Shown: positions 1 to 9,112 of the stretch, one piece after another | Position numbering within the stretch: the stretch's first letter is position 1 | Layout of the letters: every line of letters starts with the position of its first letter | Notes under the pieces: model-generated | What the model saw: only the letters and a program-made list of their open reading frames with translations | Databases searched by the model: none | What the model was told of the DNA's origin: nothing | Program-made: the position numbers and the translations under genes | Source: Theristus sp. LFF4_11 | Lineage: Eukaryota; Nematoda; Chromadorea; Monhysterida; Xyalidae | Assembly (NCBI GenBank): GCA_030248135.1 | Contig: JASANC010003726.1 | Span: forward strand, 1 to 22,600 | Direction: 5' to 3' | Length of the DNA stretch: 22,600 bases

Positions 1-45
1 CAGTGATCGATTCTTTGCAACAACACCAACAACTGGCCCATCCAA

Positions 46-84
46 CCAACCAATCAGTGCTTGCTCTAAAATGCAGCCAACCAG
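46..84. repeat. TGATTGG/CCAATCA short inverted-repeat unit, copy at left edge
   Basis: ACCAATCAGTGCTTGCTCTA then ATGCAGCCAACCAG. The same pair of half-sites occurs near 2764-2799 and 4438-4495. It overlaps the presumed intron before the exon at 104. Confidence 0.4.
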
Positions 85-103
85 CGGTCTGTGCACGTTT
101 CAG

Positions 104-598
104 GTGCCCATAAAGCACAACATCTTCCTCAAAAGCATCCGGTGCCTCTGAACCTGACCGCTATGGCATCTGCTATAATCCGGCCGAGAAAAGCGCCTGC
201 GATTCACGTTGAGCACCTTCTTGCATCATCCCAGCACAAATGCGGCGCTGTAAGTCTTGTCGACGCGTTTTCGCGTGTTTTTTTTTCAATTCAATCAGTC
301 TTGGTTTTGTTGATGACGTTTGGAATGTCATGAGAAAGACGGATCTCTTGCTCTTGAAAAAACACTGGTTTTTGGTATTTTTGCCAAATCGAATATTTGT
401 TGTTAGATTTGCATGTATTACGTTCTCGGGCCATTTTTAGTTCGTTTTTTTGTCCTGTTTTGGCAATATCTGCATAACTCTACCAACCACAACGCTTTGC
501 AGTTTCGCTACGCACTTGACGAGTCTTCTCGTGATATGCAGCGGGTTTTGCTGCAAGCACAGGAGATTGAGAAGAAACGCAAAGCTGTAACTGCGGAA
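104..598 (+). CDS. Two internal exons of an unrecognised gene (partial)
   Basis: Exon 104-249 follows a CAG acceptor and ends at a strong GTAAGT donor. Exon 503-598 follows CTTTGCAG and ends before GTTGTG. Both join in phase 0 without a stop. The first exon starts in phase 1, so coding sequence lies further left, possibly in the first 50 bases or outside the window. The first exon gives a basic, Pro/His-rich stretch. The second gives 32 residues that look like a charged amphipathic helix (FRYALDESSRDMQR, then QEIEKKRKAV). A CTTGCAG acceptor at 941-947 followed at once by AAT TGA would end the protein with a single Asn. Reading through the 503-598 donor instead would stop at 637. I do not recognise the family and infer no function. 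The main support is the matching phase and the exon-like codon use. Confidence 0.45.
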
Positions 599-639
599 GT
601 TGTGATTTTCGTAAAAAACAGTTTTTGTCTGCCATAGAA

Positions 640-2900
640 ATGGAGGTCTTTTTGTGATTGTCTTTTTGTTTCTAAGTATGAGAACCATGTCTTGTGACGT
701 TATATTTGAGGCAGGTTCTCATGGAAAAACTTATTAGCTGATTTATTCAGAAACGCCAAAACAGTATTTATTAGATTGATTTAGTTTGCTTTGAATGAGA
801 TTGTACCGCACAATAACGGGCATTTTGGGCTCTTCGGGTTTGCTGATTTGCTGATACGCTTGTTTGTTATCCACTTTTCACAAAAATTTAGAAGTTGCTT
901 ACATGAATATCGGTTGTATCATATATCGGTGCTTGTTTTCCTTGCAGAATTGATAAATTTTCTCACATTATTCGGGTGCGAAGATCTGAATGTTGTGTGC
1001 TATGAATGAATTAACCAAGGAAGGGACAAGAAAATGGATCACAAAAAGGGTCAACAATGAAGAGTCGTGTTGTGGTATGTTGATATTATTCCGACCCCAT
1101 TAATTCGTGAAGCAAACAATTCAAACTTACCCAGTCAGTTACGTCGCTCAGCCAGTTACACGTTGGCATAAACAAAAGTATAAAGTTTCTTGAGCTACAT
1201 TTGAAACGAACAACGATGGGTCGACGCAGGAAAACACATTTGAATCACAGTTATCGACAAAAACCACCGCCGAAAACTTTGGTTACACCGAAAACTACCA
1301 GGGTGCAGTCATAACATTTCAACCAGATTATAACGTTGAGCGTGTGCAAGAGTGTAAAGTCGATGATTTCGAAAAAAATAGTGCAGCACGAAGGAAATTT
1401 TCAATGCTGTCTGCAAAGCGTAACACTGAAAAGCAAAAAAAGTGTAGCTTTCGTTTTCTTCCACAATGCAATTTTGAACCATAGCAGGACACCGCAATGC
1501 GCAGTGTACCATCACATTGGCCTTTATGTGCCACTAGCTGATTGGCTGCATTTGAATAAGCAGCGCTGATTGCCGTGTATGTGTCGGCTGGTGACTCTAA
1601 GCACGTTTTGCAGTGATTTCTGTGTTGTCGCCATACGGTTTTTGAAAATTTTCAAAAACTCTTATATCAGTCGGCCACTCGTTTTCGTTTCGAGACCCCT
1701 TCAAGCACTTCCTTATGTTCTTCAGGACACGCCGCTCCGTTGTGTGTCATTGCGTCTTTTTTTTGTTTTTAGCATTTCTCCGTTGTCAACAGCGTGTGTG
1801 TAAAAATGTTGCGGCGACCAAAAATTTCGGTTGTCAACCCTACCGCGGCTTCACTGGTGTTTCAAAGTTTTTGTTCAGAATTCGTCAGAGCCTTCTGTGA
1901 ACACACAAGGCTAATAACGACAGCTAGCTGCTGTGACTGCTGTCGCTGCAGCAGTTTATTATACGTTATGAACCTTTGAATTTCGTTTCTGTTTGTCTGC
2001 CGAAAAGTCGCAGTGTTTTCGAGTCGTTTTTGGTTCTGAGCAAAGGTTCCTGTTGGCACCACGGACGTAGTACAGGGTGCGGTTGAAAAGTGTGGACCGT
2101 TTATAATGACAGTTCAAAGTCAAATTCAATTTGTTAAAAATTTTGCACACGGGAAATTTGAAGCACAAAACAGCTTTGCATTCGCAGTAGTCGTTACTTG
2201 CAGTCGATGTGTGTTTGTTTCAGGTGTAAAAATTGTGTCTCACTACTTCTGAAGTACCCTGTACTGTGTTCGCAGTTTTTTCGGGCAGCCTTTCAATAAG
2301 GTTGTTGCAGTTTGGTTGGTGGATCTCGTATTAGCCACCTGTTTGCGCGCGGTGCAACAGGCATTTCGTTTTTGAATTTGTGAGGTGTTTTCAACCGCGC
2401 ACATACAAAATGGAACCCATTATGCGAATCAATTCATTATAACTGACGAAGATTTTTTACTGGTGTCGCCGCGGTAAACAAACGTGGAATTTGGTGGTCT
2501 CATCAGACGGTTAGCCGTTATTGCTTTTTTCGCACTGGTCTCACACGTTTATTTTGTCGTTTTCAAAAAAAGCATTATTCAGTCTTCTGAGAATAATCGA
2601 TAACATTTAGGTATTGTGTGGTTTCTCAGAAGCTGATTGCTCTGATTTGTGTTATCACTTGCATCGGACGTTGCTAGTTCCTCAAATTGACGCCATTGAA
2701 ACAGAACTCCAAATGCACCGGTTTGAGGGACAGCCGCACTGATCCAACGGAATAAACTCATATCACTGATTGGTCCAACAAGCACGATGCAGCCAATCAG
2801 CATACGCATGAAAAAGTGCGCAATTTTAAAGAAAAAACGGACTAAAATACCCACCTTTCATACAAAGATCTCCATGACGACTCATCCAAGTTCCCGTATT
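640..2900. other. Intergenic region without a supported gene
   Basis: About 2.2 kb, AT-rich, with no run of exons in matching phase on either strand. It holds two copies of the TGATTGGCTGCAT motif (1539-1551 and, inverted, 2787-2799). A 32-codon basic ORF at 1215-1313 has no support. The region probably contains the promoter and any 5' non-coding exon of the 2944-3582 gene, but I see no clear TATA box or initiator. Confidence 0.5.
948..953 (+). CDS. Possible terminal mini-exon (Asn-stop) of the left-edge gene
   Basis: A pyrimidine-rich tract ending in CTTGCAG precedes AAT TGA. The exon at 503-598 ends in phase 0, so splicing to this site would close the protein after one residue. This is only a consistent possibility. 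A coding contribution this small cannot be proved from sequence. Confidence 0.15.
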   Translation, partial: N

Positions 2901-2904
2901 TCAG

Positions 2905-2943
2905 CAACACCAGCGACAATAATAAAATAGCCGCACCACCAAA
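2905..2943 (+). promoter_or_regulatory. 5' UTR after a 3' splice site (cis intron or spliced-leader acceptor)
   Basis: The sequence CCCGTATTTCAG ends at 2904 and has the form of a 3' splice acceptor. It lies 39 nt upstream of the ATG at 2944. No clear partner donor is seen upstream, so it may close a 5' UTR intron or take a trans-spliced leader. The start context is ACCAAAATGG, with A at -3 and G at +4. Confidence 0.35.
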
Positions 2944-3582
2944 ATGGTGCTGATGCACAGCGCCAGCTACGTGCCGCTGAGTCGGTCCACGTCAACGCAT
3001 CATCGCTCCTCCAGTTACGGTCTACAGCGGTCACAATCATCGGTGCACAGCGGCGGTGCGTCGCGCCTTCGACGGTCCGCCTCGTTTGCGGCCGGTTTCG
3101 GCCGTGGCGGTCCGTGGACGCAGTTCGGCTCGTACACGCCGCCGGTGCACTCGCGGTCGACCACGCCGCACTACATGGACAAGTACCCGTACGTGCGGTA
3201 CACCACCTCCTCCGACTACCAGCCGTCGTTCACGATCGTACGGGACGGGTACACGCAGTCCCGCTATCATTACGCGCAGAAGCAACGCGACACACGTCCG
3301 TACCTCGAGGGCAAATGGTCGCTCTACTCGAGCAGCCTCTCAACGTCGCCGTACTACGGGCCGCGCGCGGAGGCCGCACGCACACCGCGGCTGCCCGCGC
3401 GGGAACTGAATGTGGAGGATGCGGTGCGAATGTACAAACACCGCTGTATGACCGTGTCGACGCTGTCGAAGTACTGGCTCAGTCCGCAGACGTGGTCGAA
3501 CCGACGATCGTACGAGGGTAACCTCCGTACCGCGGTCGCCAGTGGACAGTTCTCGTATGCGTCGCGATACCTGCCAAAGTAG
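2944..3582 (+). CDS. Ser/Tyr/Arg-rich 212-aa protein, family unknown
   Basis: One uninterrupted ORF of 212 codons ending in TAG. It is clearly GC-richer than its AT-rich surroundings, mainly at third positions, which supports real coding. The first ATG has a good start context; a second Met follows at codon 4. Residues 1-50 are Ser/His/Arg-rich with repeated RS and SxR patterns. Residues 55-130 are rich in Tyr, Pro and Arg (HYMDKYPYVRYTT, SRYHYAQKQRD). Residues 150-212 include a more ordered basic segment (NVEDAVRMYKHRCM, then SKYWLSPQTW). No signal peptide, membrane segment or cysteine pattern is visible. The composition recalls cytoskeletal or muscle-associated adaptor proteins of invertebrates, but I recognise no domain. 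The absence of introns differs from the other genes here and could mean a retrocopy or simply a compact gene. Confidence 0.75.
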   Translation: MVLMHSASYVPLSRSTSTHHRSSSYGLQRSQSSVHSGGASRLRRSASFAAGFGRGGPWTQFGSYTPPVHSRSTTPHYMDKYPYVRYTTSSDYQPSFTIVRDGYTQSRYHYAQKQRDTRPYLEGKWSLYSSSLSTSPYYGPRAEAARTPRLPARELNVEDAVRMYKHRCMTVSTLSKYWLSPQTWSNRRSYEGNLRTAVASGQFSYASRYLPK

Positions 3583-4437
3583 AGTAGACGGTGTTTCTTT
3601 TATTTTTTTTCATTGCAGTTTTTCTTTCTCGCATACGAGCGATGCTTTGGGTTCGGTATGCTGTTTCGGTTTTTTTTGCGTATTTGCCTTGATTTTACTG
3701 CCATATACCGTTGAATGAATAGTGTGCGTACTGCGTGCAAGCGAAAATTCGATGTTTTGATGATGGAGAAGTTTTCAGCGGCGCGCAGGTGATTTCTTGA
3801 AAAACTTATGACACGTTCAAAAATCGTTACCGAAATCCACTCCAAAAGCTATTTCATTAACCAAAAAATTTCATGCCATGTGCCAAAACTTTAAAAATTT
3901 CTAGAAAAGAATAATGAATTTACTACATTTTTTCAATTTTCGAAATGGACTTGTCATGGAATGATCTTTTTACTAGATTTTGCCATGAAAGCAATTTTGG
4001 GACAAAATTTGGAATGGATTTTAGCGTGTTTTGAGTGTGCTTGTGTGAAACAAACCAGGCTTCTGGAATTTAGCGCATTTATTTGTGTAGTTCATGTCAG
4101 AAAAATCGGAGAAAAACGCTCTCGAACAAAACCATAACAGAGCTTTTCCATTAACATTTGCAGGCTAGGCACAGTCCGAGAACACCTTGCGATGTAAAAC
4201 TGAATTCGAGGGACACGGCGCTGGGGAAAAACATCAAAACGAACAGAAAACTGTGGTAACAATGGTTTGTACTTGAGCGTTTTTTTGTGGAAAAACACAA
4301 AGTAACAGAAAACAAGAGAGATTTCATCAGCAAACTCAGCAAGTTTCAGCAGATTCAGCAGATGCACCAGCACCAGTAAATTCAGCTGACTCGGCCGGTG
4401 ATTTCTCACAGCTGTCTTTTGTTTGTGCTTGGAATGC

Positions 4438-4495
4438 TGATTGGCTGCATCATGTGATCAATCAGTGTGTGGTGCTATTCAAATGCAACCAATCA
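4438..4495. repeat. TGATTGGCTGCAT inverted-repeat unit
   Basis: TGATTGGCTGCAT at 4438-4450 faces ATGCAACCAATCA at 4483-4495 (one mismatch), with an extra CAATCAGTG between. This is the clearest copy of a short dispersed motif and could be a very small MITE. Confidence 0.55.
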
Positions 4496-4914
4496 GTGTG
4501 CTGCGATAATGGAGTCTTCGAATTACAGCTTGTTTATTGTTTTTTATGTTTTTTTTAAATTGTGTTCACATGGTCTTTGTGAAACTTGTTATGAAACTGT
4601 TGGCACTTTTTTGATTCTCTGGTTTTTAGTTTTTTGAAGAGAAAACGAAACTGCTATTTTTGTTTTTTAATGTCTCTTAGATTTTTTTGTGATGCAACTT
4701 TTTTGTGCAGCTTTTGCTTTTTTGGCGTGATCTTGGCTTTTTTACTTTTGTGGTCGCGCTCTTCTGTGTTTGAGTCTTTTTGCGAACGAAACTTTCATTT
4801 TGGCAGCTACCGTTGTACATAACATTTTTATTGTCTTGTAATGAGAGTCTTATTTTATGTCAATATCAAAGTTTTTTTTAATTTCGGAATATACACAGTT
4901 GTTCTCACTGAATC

Positions 4915-4925
4915 AATAAAATAAA
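4915..4925 (+). terminator. Tandem AATAAA poly(A) signals
   Basis: Two overlapping AATAAA hexamers lie about 1.3 kb after the stop at 3582. They are the first such hexamers on this strand after that gene. Hexamers are common in AT-rich DNA, so assignment is tentative. Confidence 0.3.
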
Positions 4926-5526
4926 ATAGTGGATGAAAAACGAAAATTCTCAGTTTCCAATTTTGGAAATCAACCTTTGTCCGCTAATCGGCTGCAGGCT
5001 GCAGCCAGTTGTGGTGCCACTGGGTCATTTCCAAATGGATGGACACTAAAAATCAGAACAATTGCGAAATGAAAACGCGCTGCTTTGCTACTTTCAGTTC
5101 ACACTACAATTATTACGGAAAGTATTCAGTAATAACTGCAATAAACACAAACAAATGACGAAACATACCACCAATCCCTAAATGATCAGGATTGCGCGCG
5201 CAAAAGCGGCTTACAGCCTTCCGTTGCCATTCCTTTCCACGTTGTTTTCAAAACCGGATTTCTCGCTGGGCTCAGATTTGCACTGATCAATCTGTTACCA
5301 CTATTGTTCTCCGCAAATGGGTGGATAACGAGTGCTGGAAAGTGTTCAGTTTTTAAAAGTTTTGCGGTTTCTCACTTTTTCTCGCTGGAACGACTGAGTG
5401 GCTACCAGTAACATACAACGATTCAGTTCGTTTCATAGAATAATACAATACAACTTAGAAACGAAGATCAACTGAATACCGGTACCCTTGCTAGATTTCG
5501 TCAATTTCTTTTGATACCGAACCACA

Positions 5527-8252
5527 ATGGCACACAACGTCTGCCTTGTACTACTTTTCTGCATTTCGTCTGCGAATGTTCAAGGTTGGTCTCAAAATTT
5601 CAGAATTCAATTCAAATCCGCTATCCATGCGCAGCCAATCAGATACAATTGCGTAACAGAGTGCGTTGATTCACGGACTGGCCGAATAAACATGGCATCT
5701 TATTTCATGGCATCTTATCTTTCGGCGAATGAAAGAAAAAGCGCTCTGAAATCCACCTTACTTACTATATTACGTCTCAAATTATTTTCAACAAAAGACT
5801 TTTTTGCGACGATTTTTCAGCGTGCATGGAAATTCTTGCGTATTTCGAGCCCCGTGCCGATTCGAGTTGGGCCGCGTCGAAACACGGCCCAGTGAACTCG
5901 AATTGTGCGACAGACTGCGCGGCGAATGCAGGCAAGCGTGATGCGAACTGTAGTCTGTCGCTTGGAAACTGTCAGTTTGATGACGTCACAAACTGTTTGA
6001 CCACCACCCAACCCAGTAGAATCTGACGTCAAATAACGCCAGCAACTGCGCGGTCACTCAATGTTTTTATTGGTTCAGATTTTTTCCTACATGCACTATT
6101 CGATTTTCTGCCAATCAAATCTGTCGCAAGCAACAGCTGATGGACTCAAGGACAACCTTGACTAAGCTGAAAAAATTTCTACGTTTTTATCATCAACAAA
6201 TTGTTGATCCTTATTGTCAGTGCTTTAACGTAATTGTGATGAATCCCTTCAGTTTCAAGAGTTCCCGAAACGTTTTTCGACATTGCTTTGCAGGCGGTTT
6301 CACGTGCCAAGCGTATGCAACTGACGGCATTGCGTGCTACCTGTATGGCAACATCACGGGCACGCCAAAGTTGATGACACACCCTGTCACGGTGTTCAAG
6401 CTGTATCTTTGCGATTACGGTACGTCTCTGCGAAATCGGAGAAACTTTGATAGGTTCAAATTTACTATGCGCTATGATTGGCTTCAGTAGGCGGGTAAGG
6501 GTTTTCATCAACACTGGCAAAAAACGCACTACAACTTGTTGAGCTAAGAACGTTTTTTCAGCAGAGTTGTGTTTTTATGTGATAAAAGTGATAAAGATGA
6601 GTCTTTTTTATCAGCATTGACATCGTTCGAAAAGTGCCAATTCACACCGAACGGTTTTCACAACGCGTACTCGCTGACGTATACGCAGGTACCATGAGGC
6701 TTTTTTGAAGAAATTCGGCGGAAAGACTTTTTTTTATTCACTATGACGTTCCAAACAGCGGTGACCTCAACCAAAACATGAAGGCAAGAATATAAGTTTG
6801 GCTTGCCTACTCATGGTGTCTTACGCTTCTCTGGTATTATGCCGTGCACTGCAGAATATTAAACTGACTGACTGATGAAAAGGCAAGTTTCTAGTCGCTA
6901 CATATCAGAACCTGTCAGACGACAATGACGTCATACACACTCATGCGGCATTCATGAAACAATATAGCTACGCGGTCACTAAATACTGTTTCATGAATGC
7001 ACCTTCACTCGTTGCAGTCGATCGGCGCCGCACCACTGATGTGCACGATGCTGTGCCATCAAAACTACGTGCCCGCGTGCGCTGCGTATAGTATGCGCAG
7101 TTTCTATTGCGTCTTTTATACGCCCGCCGACTTCAACGAGACGGCAATCAAGACGACTACTGGAGGCGATCCATTGTACAGTCATTGTTTTGAAGACCGC
7201 GCATACTTTTGTAACACCATGTTGTTCATAACTGCCCGTGTAGCTTTCAAATTTTTTTAAATTAGAAAAAATAATTGCAGATACACGCAAACGTGCGTTC
7301 CATTGGTGCTGCCGGCACCACCGACGACGACGACGTCGACGACAACACCCACTACTCCGTCATGCGATGTGACCTGGTCGACTTGGTTCGTTGCTTTGCT
7401 GGTACAAAGGTTATCTAATGGAAATCGAAGCGAATTCTGCACGCAGCCGAAAAGTTGCACCATGCACTGCATCCTGCACTGCATATTTTCAAATAATATG
7501 AAACTGATCGACTGTATACAGTGCAGGATGCAGTGTAGGCTTTTGTGCAGGATGCAGTTTAGGATATAGTGCAGGATGTATTTTTCTGCGTGTGATTTTT
7601 TGGACAAACATTATTTGACACCAAGAAGAAGTCTTGTCAAGAATCTCACCAAAATGCTTTGCTGAATGATCTGAATCAGAAGAATTCTCTCATTGGATAA
7701 TCTGACGAGAAGCACAGCTGTGTTCAATGATCAGCGATTTGCCAATTTGTCCCAAATGCTCAGGTCGGCTTGTAACAGCACTGAGGCGTGCAAGCGCTCT
7801 CGAACCGCGTCGCTGCAGTTCTCGTCCACTTGTACGTTTTTGTGAAACGATTTTCAAATTTTTGGTTGTTTTGGAAAGACTGGGCCGGCACTCCGCCGAA
7901 CATTAGCAAAATGGTGAAATGAGAGCAACGGAGAGGGTTGAGAACTCAAGGGTCAACAGGTTTCTCTTCATAAAATGTGCGCTCTCTTTTGGTTTCCTTT
8001 ATCGGAGTTTCTTGCTTTTTGCGAAATAAAATGGATGGGTGAATGGTGGATCATTCTATTCAATTCCATTTGGAATTCTATTCCCAAGCAACAAAGCTGA
8101 AACTGCGTTCTTCGATGCCTTGTCAATACAGGGAGGAAGAATTCCGGAAATTCGCACATTCTTTTACAAGCAACCTTAACTTTTTTATTTCAGCCGGTAG
8201 CAGCTTCAACTGTTCGTTGACAACAACATCGGAAACGGAAGCGTGCTGTTGA
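5527..8252 (+). CDS. Secreted cysteine-rich protein with two PAN/apple-like blocks
   Basis: Eight exons with consistent phases: 5527-5584, 5821-6015, 6294-6419, 6615-6688, 7018-7175, 7281-7376 (or to 7409), 7764-7831 and 8194-8252, giving about 277 (or 288) aa. Exon 1 starts in context ACCACAATGG and encodes a signal peptide (MAHNVCLVLLFCISSANVQ), so the product should be secreted. Exons 2-3 hold NCATDC and then GFTCQAYATDGIACYLYGN. Exons 4-5 hold MCTMLCHQNYVPACAAYS with FYCVFY. Both end in the C-x-A-Y...C-x-x-Y pattern of PAN/apple folds, which bind proteins or carbohydrates. Exon 6 gives a Thr/Pro linker (PAPPTTTTSTTTPTTPSC), likely O-glycosylated. The tail carries four more cysteines and ends CC-stop. 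Weak points are the exon 5 donor (TT|GTACAG, chosen for phase) and the exon 6 donor. Assignment to PAN is by cysteine spacing only. Confidence 0.65.
5977..6031 (+). promoter_or_regulatory. Two perfect TGACGTCA (CRE/ATF-type) palindromes
   Basis: One TGACGTCA lies inside exon 2 of the PAN-like gene (about 5980) and one just after its donor (about 6024). A third lies near 6924 in intron 4. The octamer is the full CREB/ATF site. Here it may be regulatory or coincidental; the first copy is also coding. Confidence 0.25.
6789..6879 (+). mobile_element. (CTGA)n-tailed SINE-like element, copy 1
   Basis: About 90 bp, from an AT-rich start through GGCTTGCCTACTCATGGTG and GCCGTGCACTGCAG to a CTGACTGACTGA tail. 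The 8-bp sequence AAGGCAAG occurs directly before (6781-6788) and after it (6880-6887), as a target-site duplication. A second copy at 20183-20277 shares the core and tail and has its own, different duplication. The tandem tail and the duplications indicate retroposition. I see no clear A and B boxes, so it may be a SINE of unknown head or a very short LINE 3' end. It sits in intron 4 of the PAN-like gene. Confidence 0.75.
6947..7003. mobile_element. MITE family 2, copy 1
   Basis: An inverted-repeat element. The right arm reads GTCACTAAATACTGTTTCAT then GAATGCACC. The left arm (GGCATTCATGAAACA) is partly decayed. The same arm occurs on both sides of the copy at 19574-19660. It lies in intron 4 of the PAN-like gene, with its right end 14 nt before the exon 5 boundary at 7018, so it borders or forms part of the 3' splice region. 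Confidence 0.6.
7463..7575. repeat. GTGCAGGATGCAGT hairpin and tandem repeat
   Basis: The arms at 7463-7485 and 7515-7537 match at 21 of 23 positions when inverted, with a 29-nt loop. The right arm unit GTGCAGGATGCAG is then repeated near 7545 and, decayed, near 7570. It lies in intron 6 of the PAN-like gene. The hairpin could fold in RNA, but its loop is large and no mature small RNA can be inferred. Confidence 0.55.
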
Positions 8253-8333
8253 AAACTTTGAGAACTGAGAGATCGTTGTGATGATGATATGGTTTTTGTA
8301 AAAAACATCACGCACAACAATTATTTATTCGAA

Positions 8334-8360
8334 ACAAACCGACTTTGACATTGAAATAAA
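8334..8360. terminator. Facing poly(A) signals between two convergent genes
   Basis: AATAAA on the plus strand at 8355-8360 lies about 100 nt after the stop of the PAN-like gene. AATAAA on the minus strand (TTTATT at 8334-8339) could end the dermatopontin-like gene coming the other way. If both are used, the two transcripts overlap by a few tens of bases. Confidence 0.4.
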
Positions 8361-8487
8361 TACACTGTTTGCACACCAAAGTCTCCTAAAGTCCAAGTCC
8401 GAAGACCGTGCACTTCATTGTGTTTTGAGCCCAGAAGAAAAAAAAGCATATTGCCTGTGGTCACAATGCGCAAATATAGGCACTGGC

Positions 8488-8560
8488 GCATGCATGCACA
8501 CATGCATGCACACATGCACAAATGCATGCACACATTCATGCACCTGTGCGTCTGTCTGTG
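8488..8560. repeat. ATGCATGCACAC microsatellite
   Basis: Imperfect 12-bp repeats of ATGCATGCACAC over about 70 bp between the convergent 3' ends. The self-complementary ATGCAT units let either strand fold. Confidence 0.8.
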
Positions 8561-8636
8561 CACTGTGCAACATCATGCACTGGACGACTGGAGAAAGGCG
8601 TTCGGCCTTCAGACAAGAAGTCTTTTTTTATAAATA

Positions 8637-9102
8637 CCGTATTACCCCCATTAAACCCCCCCCCCACCATTAATCCCCCCCCCCACCAATAAACCCCCCC
8701 CCCCCCCCCCCCCGACCAGTTTCCAAATAATCCCCCCCGCAAATAATCCCCCATGGGGGTTAATTGGAAACCTGTTTGAAACACATACCCAGCGAATTCA
8801 GTGGCTGGTTGCAGTGAAAATAATAAAATTGTGCTACCAAAGTCCCCAAATGGATGAGTTAATTCTAATTTCATTACAAAAGGCTGTTACAGTAGGAAAT
8901 ATCTGTGAAAAGTAGAAGTTTCTGCGACTTTCTTGCCTGCCATGCAAGGTATTTTTGCCATTTTTCAACAAACCCCCACCCCTAGACTTTTTTGTAAATA
9001 AACCCCCCACCAATAATCCCCCCCCACCCCACCAATAAACCCCCACCCCTAAAAGTCGCTGACGTATTAATCCCCCATGGGGGTTTATTGGGGGTAATAC
9101 GG
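8637..9102. mobile_element. C-rich element with 24-bp terminal inverted repeats
   Basis: The left end 8637-8660 (CCGTATTACCCCCATTAAAC then cccc) and the right end 9079-9102 match as inverted repeats at 23 of 24 positions. The inside is almost entirely runs of C with AATAAA/AATAAT spacers, plus CCCCCATGGGGG palindromes at 8748-8759 and 9072-9083 and an AC-poor core at 8765-8960. A second pair of arms (CAGTTTCCAAATAAT and ATTGGAAACCTG) flanks the first palindrome, so the element may be composite or nested. No transposase ORF and no clear target duplication are seen. It begins 10 bp after the stop codon of the dermatopontin-like gene and so lies in its 3' UTR or flank. Confidence 0.65.
9084..9089 (-). 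terminator. AATAAA inside the terminal repeat of the C-rich element
   Basis: On the minus strand the terminal repeat reads CCCCCAATAAACCCCC, only about 24 nt after the TGA of the dermatopontin-like gene. It could act as a donated poly(A) signal, but the G/C-rich surroundings are unusual and the signal may be unused. Confidence 0.25.
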
Positions 9103-9112
9103 GACGATAATA

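Larger units (their letters stand above)
3583..5526. other. 3' flank and intergenic region
   Basis: AT-rich, about 1.9 kb. Tandem AATAAA signals at 4915-4925 could end the 2944-3582 transcript, giving a UTR of about 1.3 kb. At 4438-4450 and 4483-4495 there are facing copies of the TGATTGGCTGCAT motif. The short palindrome GGCTGCAGGCTGCAGCC lies near 4990-5006. The stretch 4336-4401 is a CAGCA-rich imperfect repeat that could be read as a small exon. No gene is supported on either strand. Confidence 0.5.

Noticed and set aside
1215..1313. 32-codon basic ORF (MGRRRKTHLN...)
   Set aside because: Too short, with no splice context and no neighbouring exon in phase.
3037..3521. Overlapping ORFs within 2944-3582 in other frames
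   Set aside because: These are GC-rich shadows of the 212-aa frame, with Arg/Thr low-complexity products.
7176..7260. Read-through of exon 5 of the PAN-like gene to the stop at 7260
   Set aside because: Possible as intron retention, but it would lose the Thr/Pro linker and Cys-rich exons that follow in consistent phase.
8488..8560. CRISPR-like array
   Set aside because: A 12-bp microsatellite without spacers, in an animal genome.
8536..9046. Gly/Trp-rich minus-strand ORFs
   Set aside because: They arise from the poly-C/poly-G runs of the TIR element.
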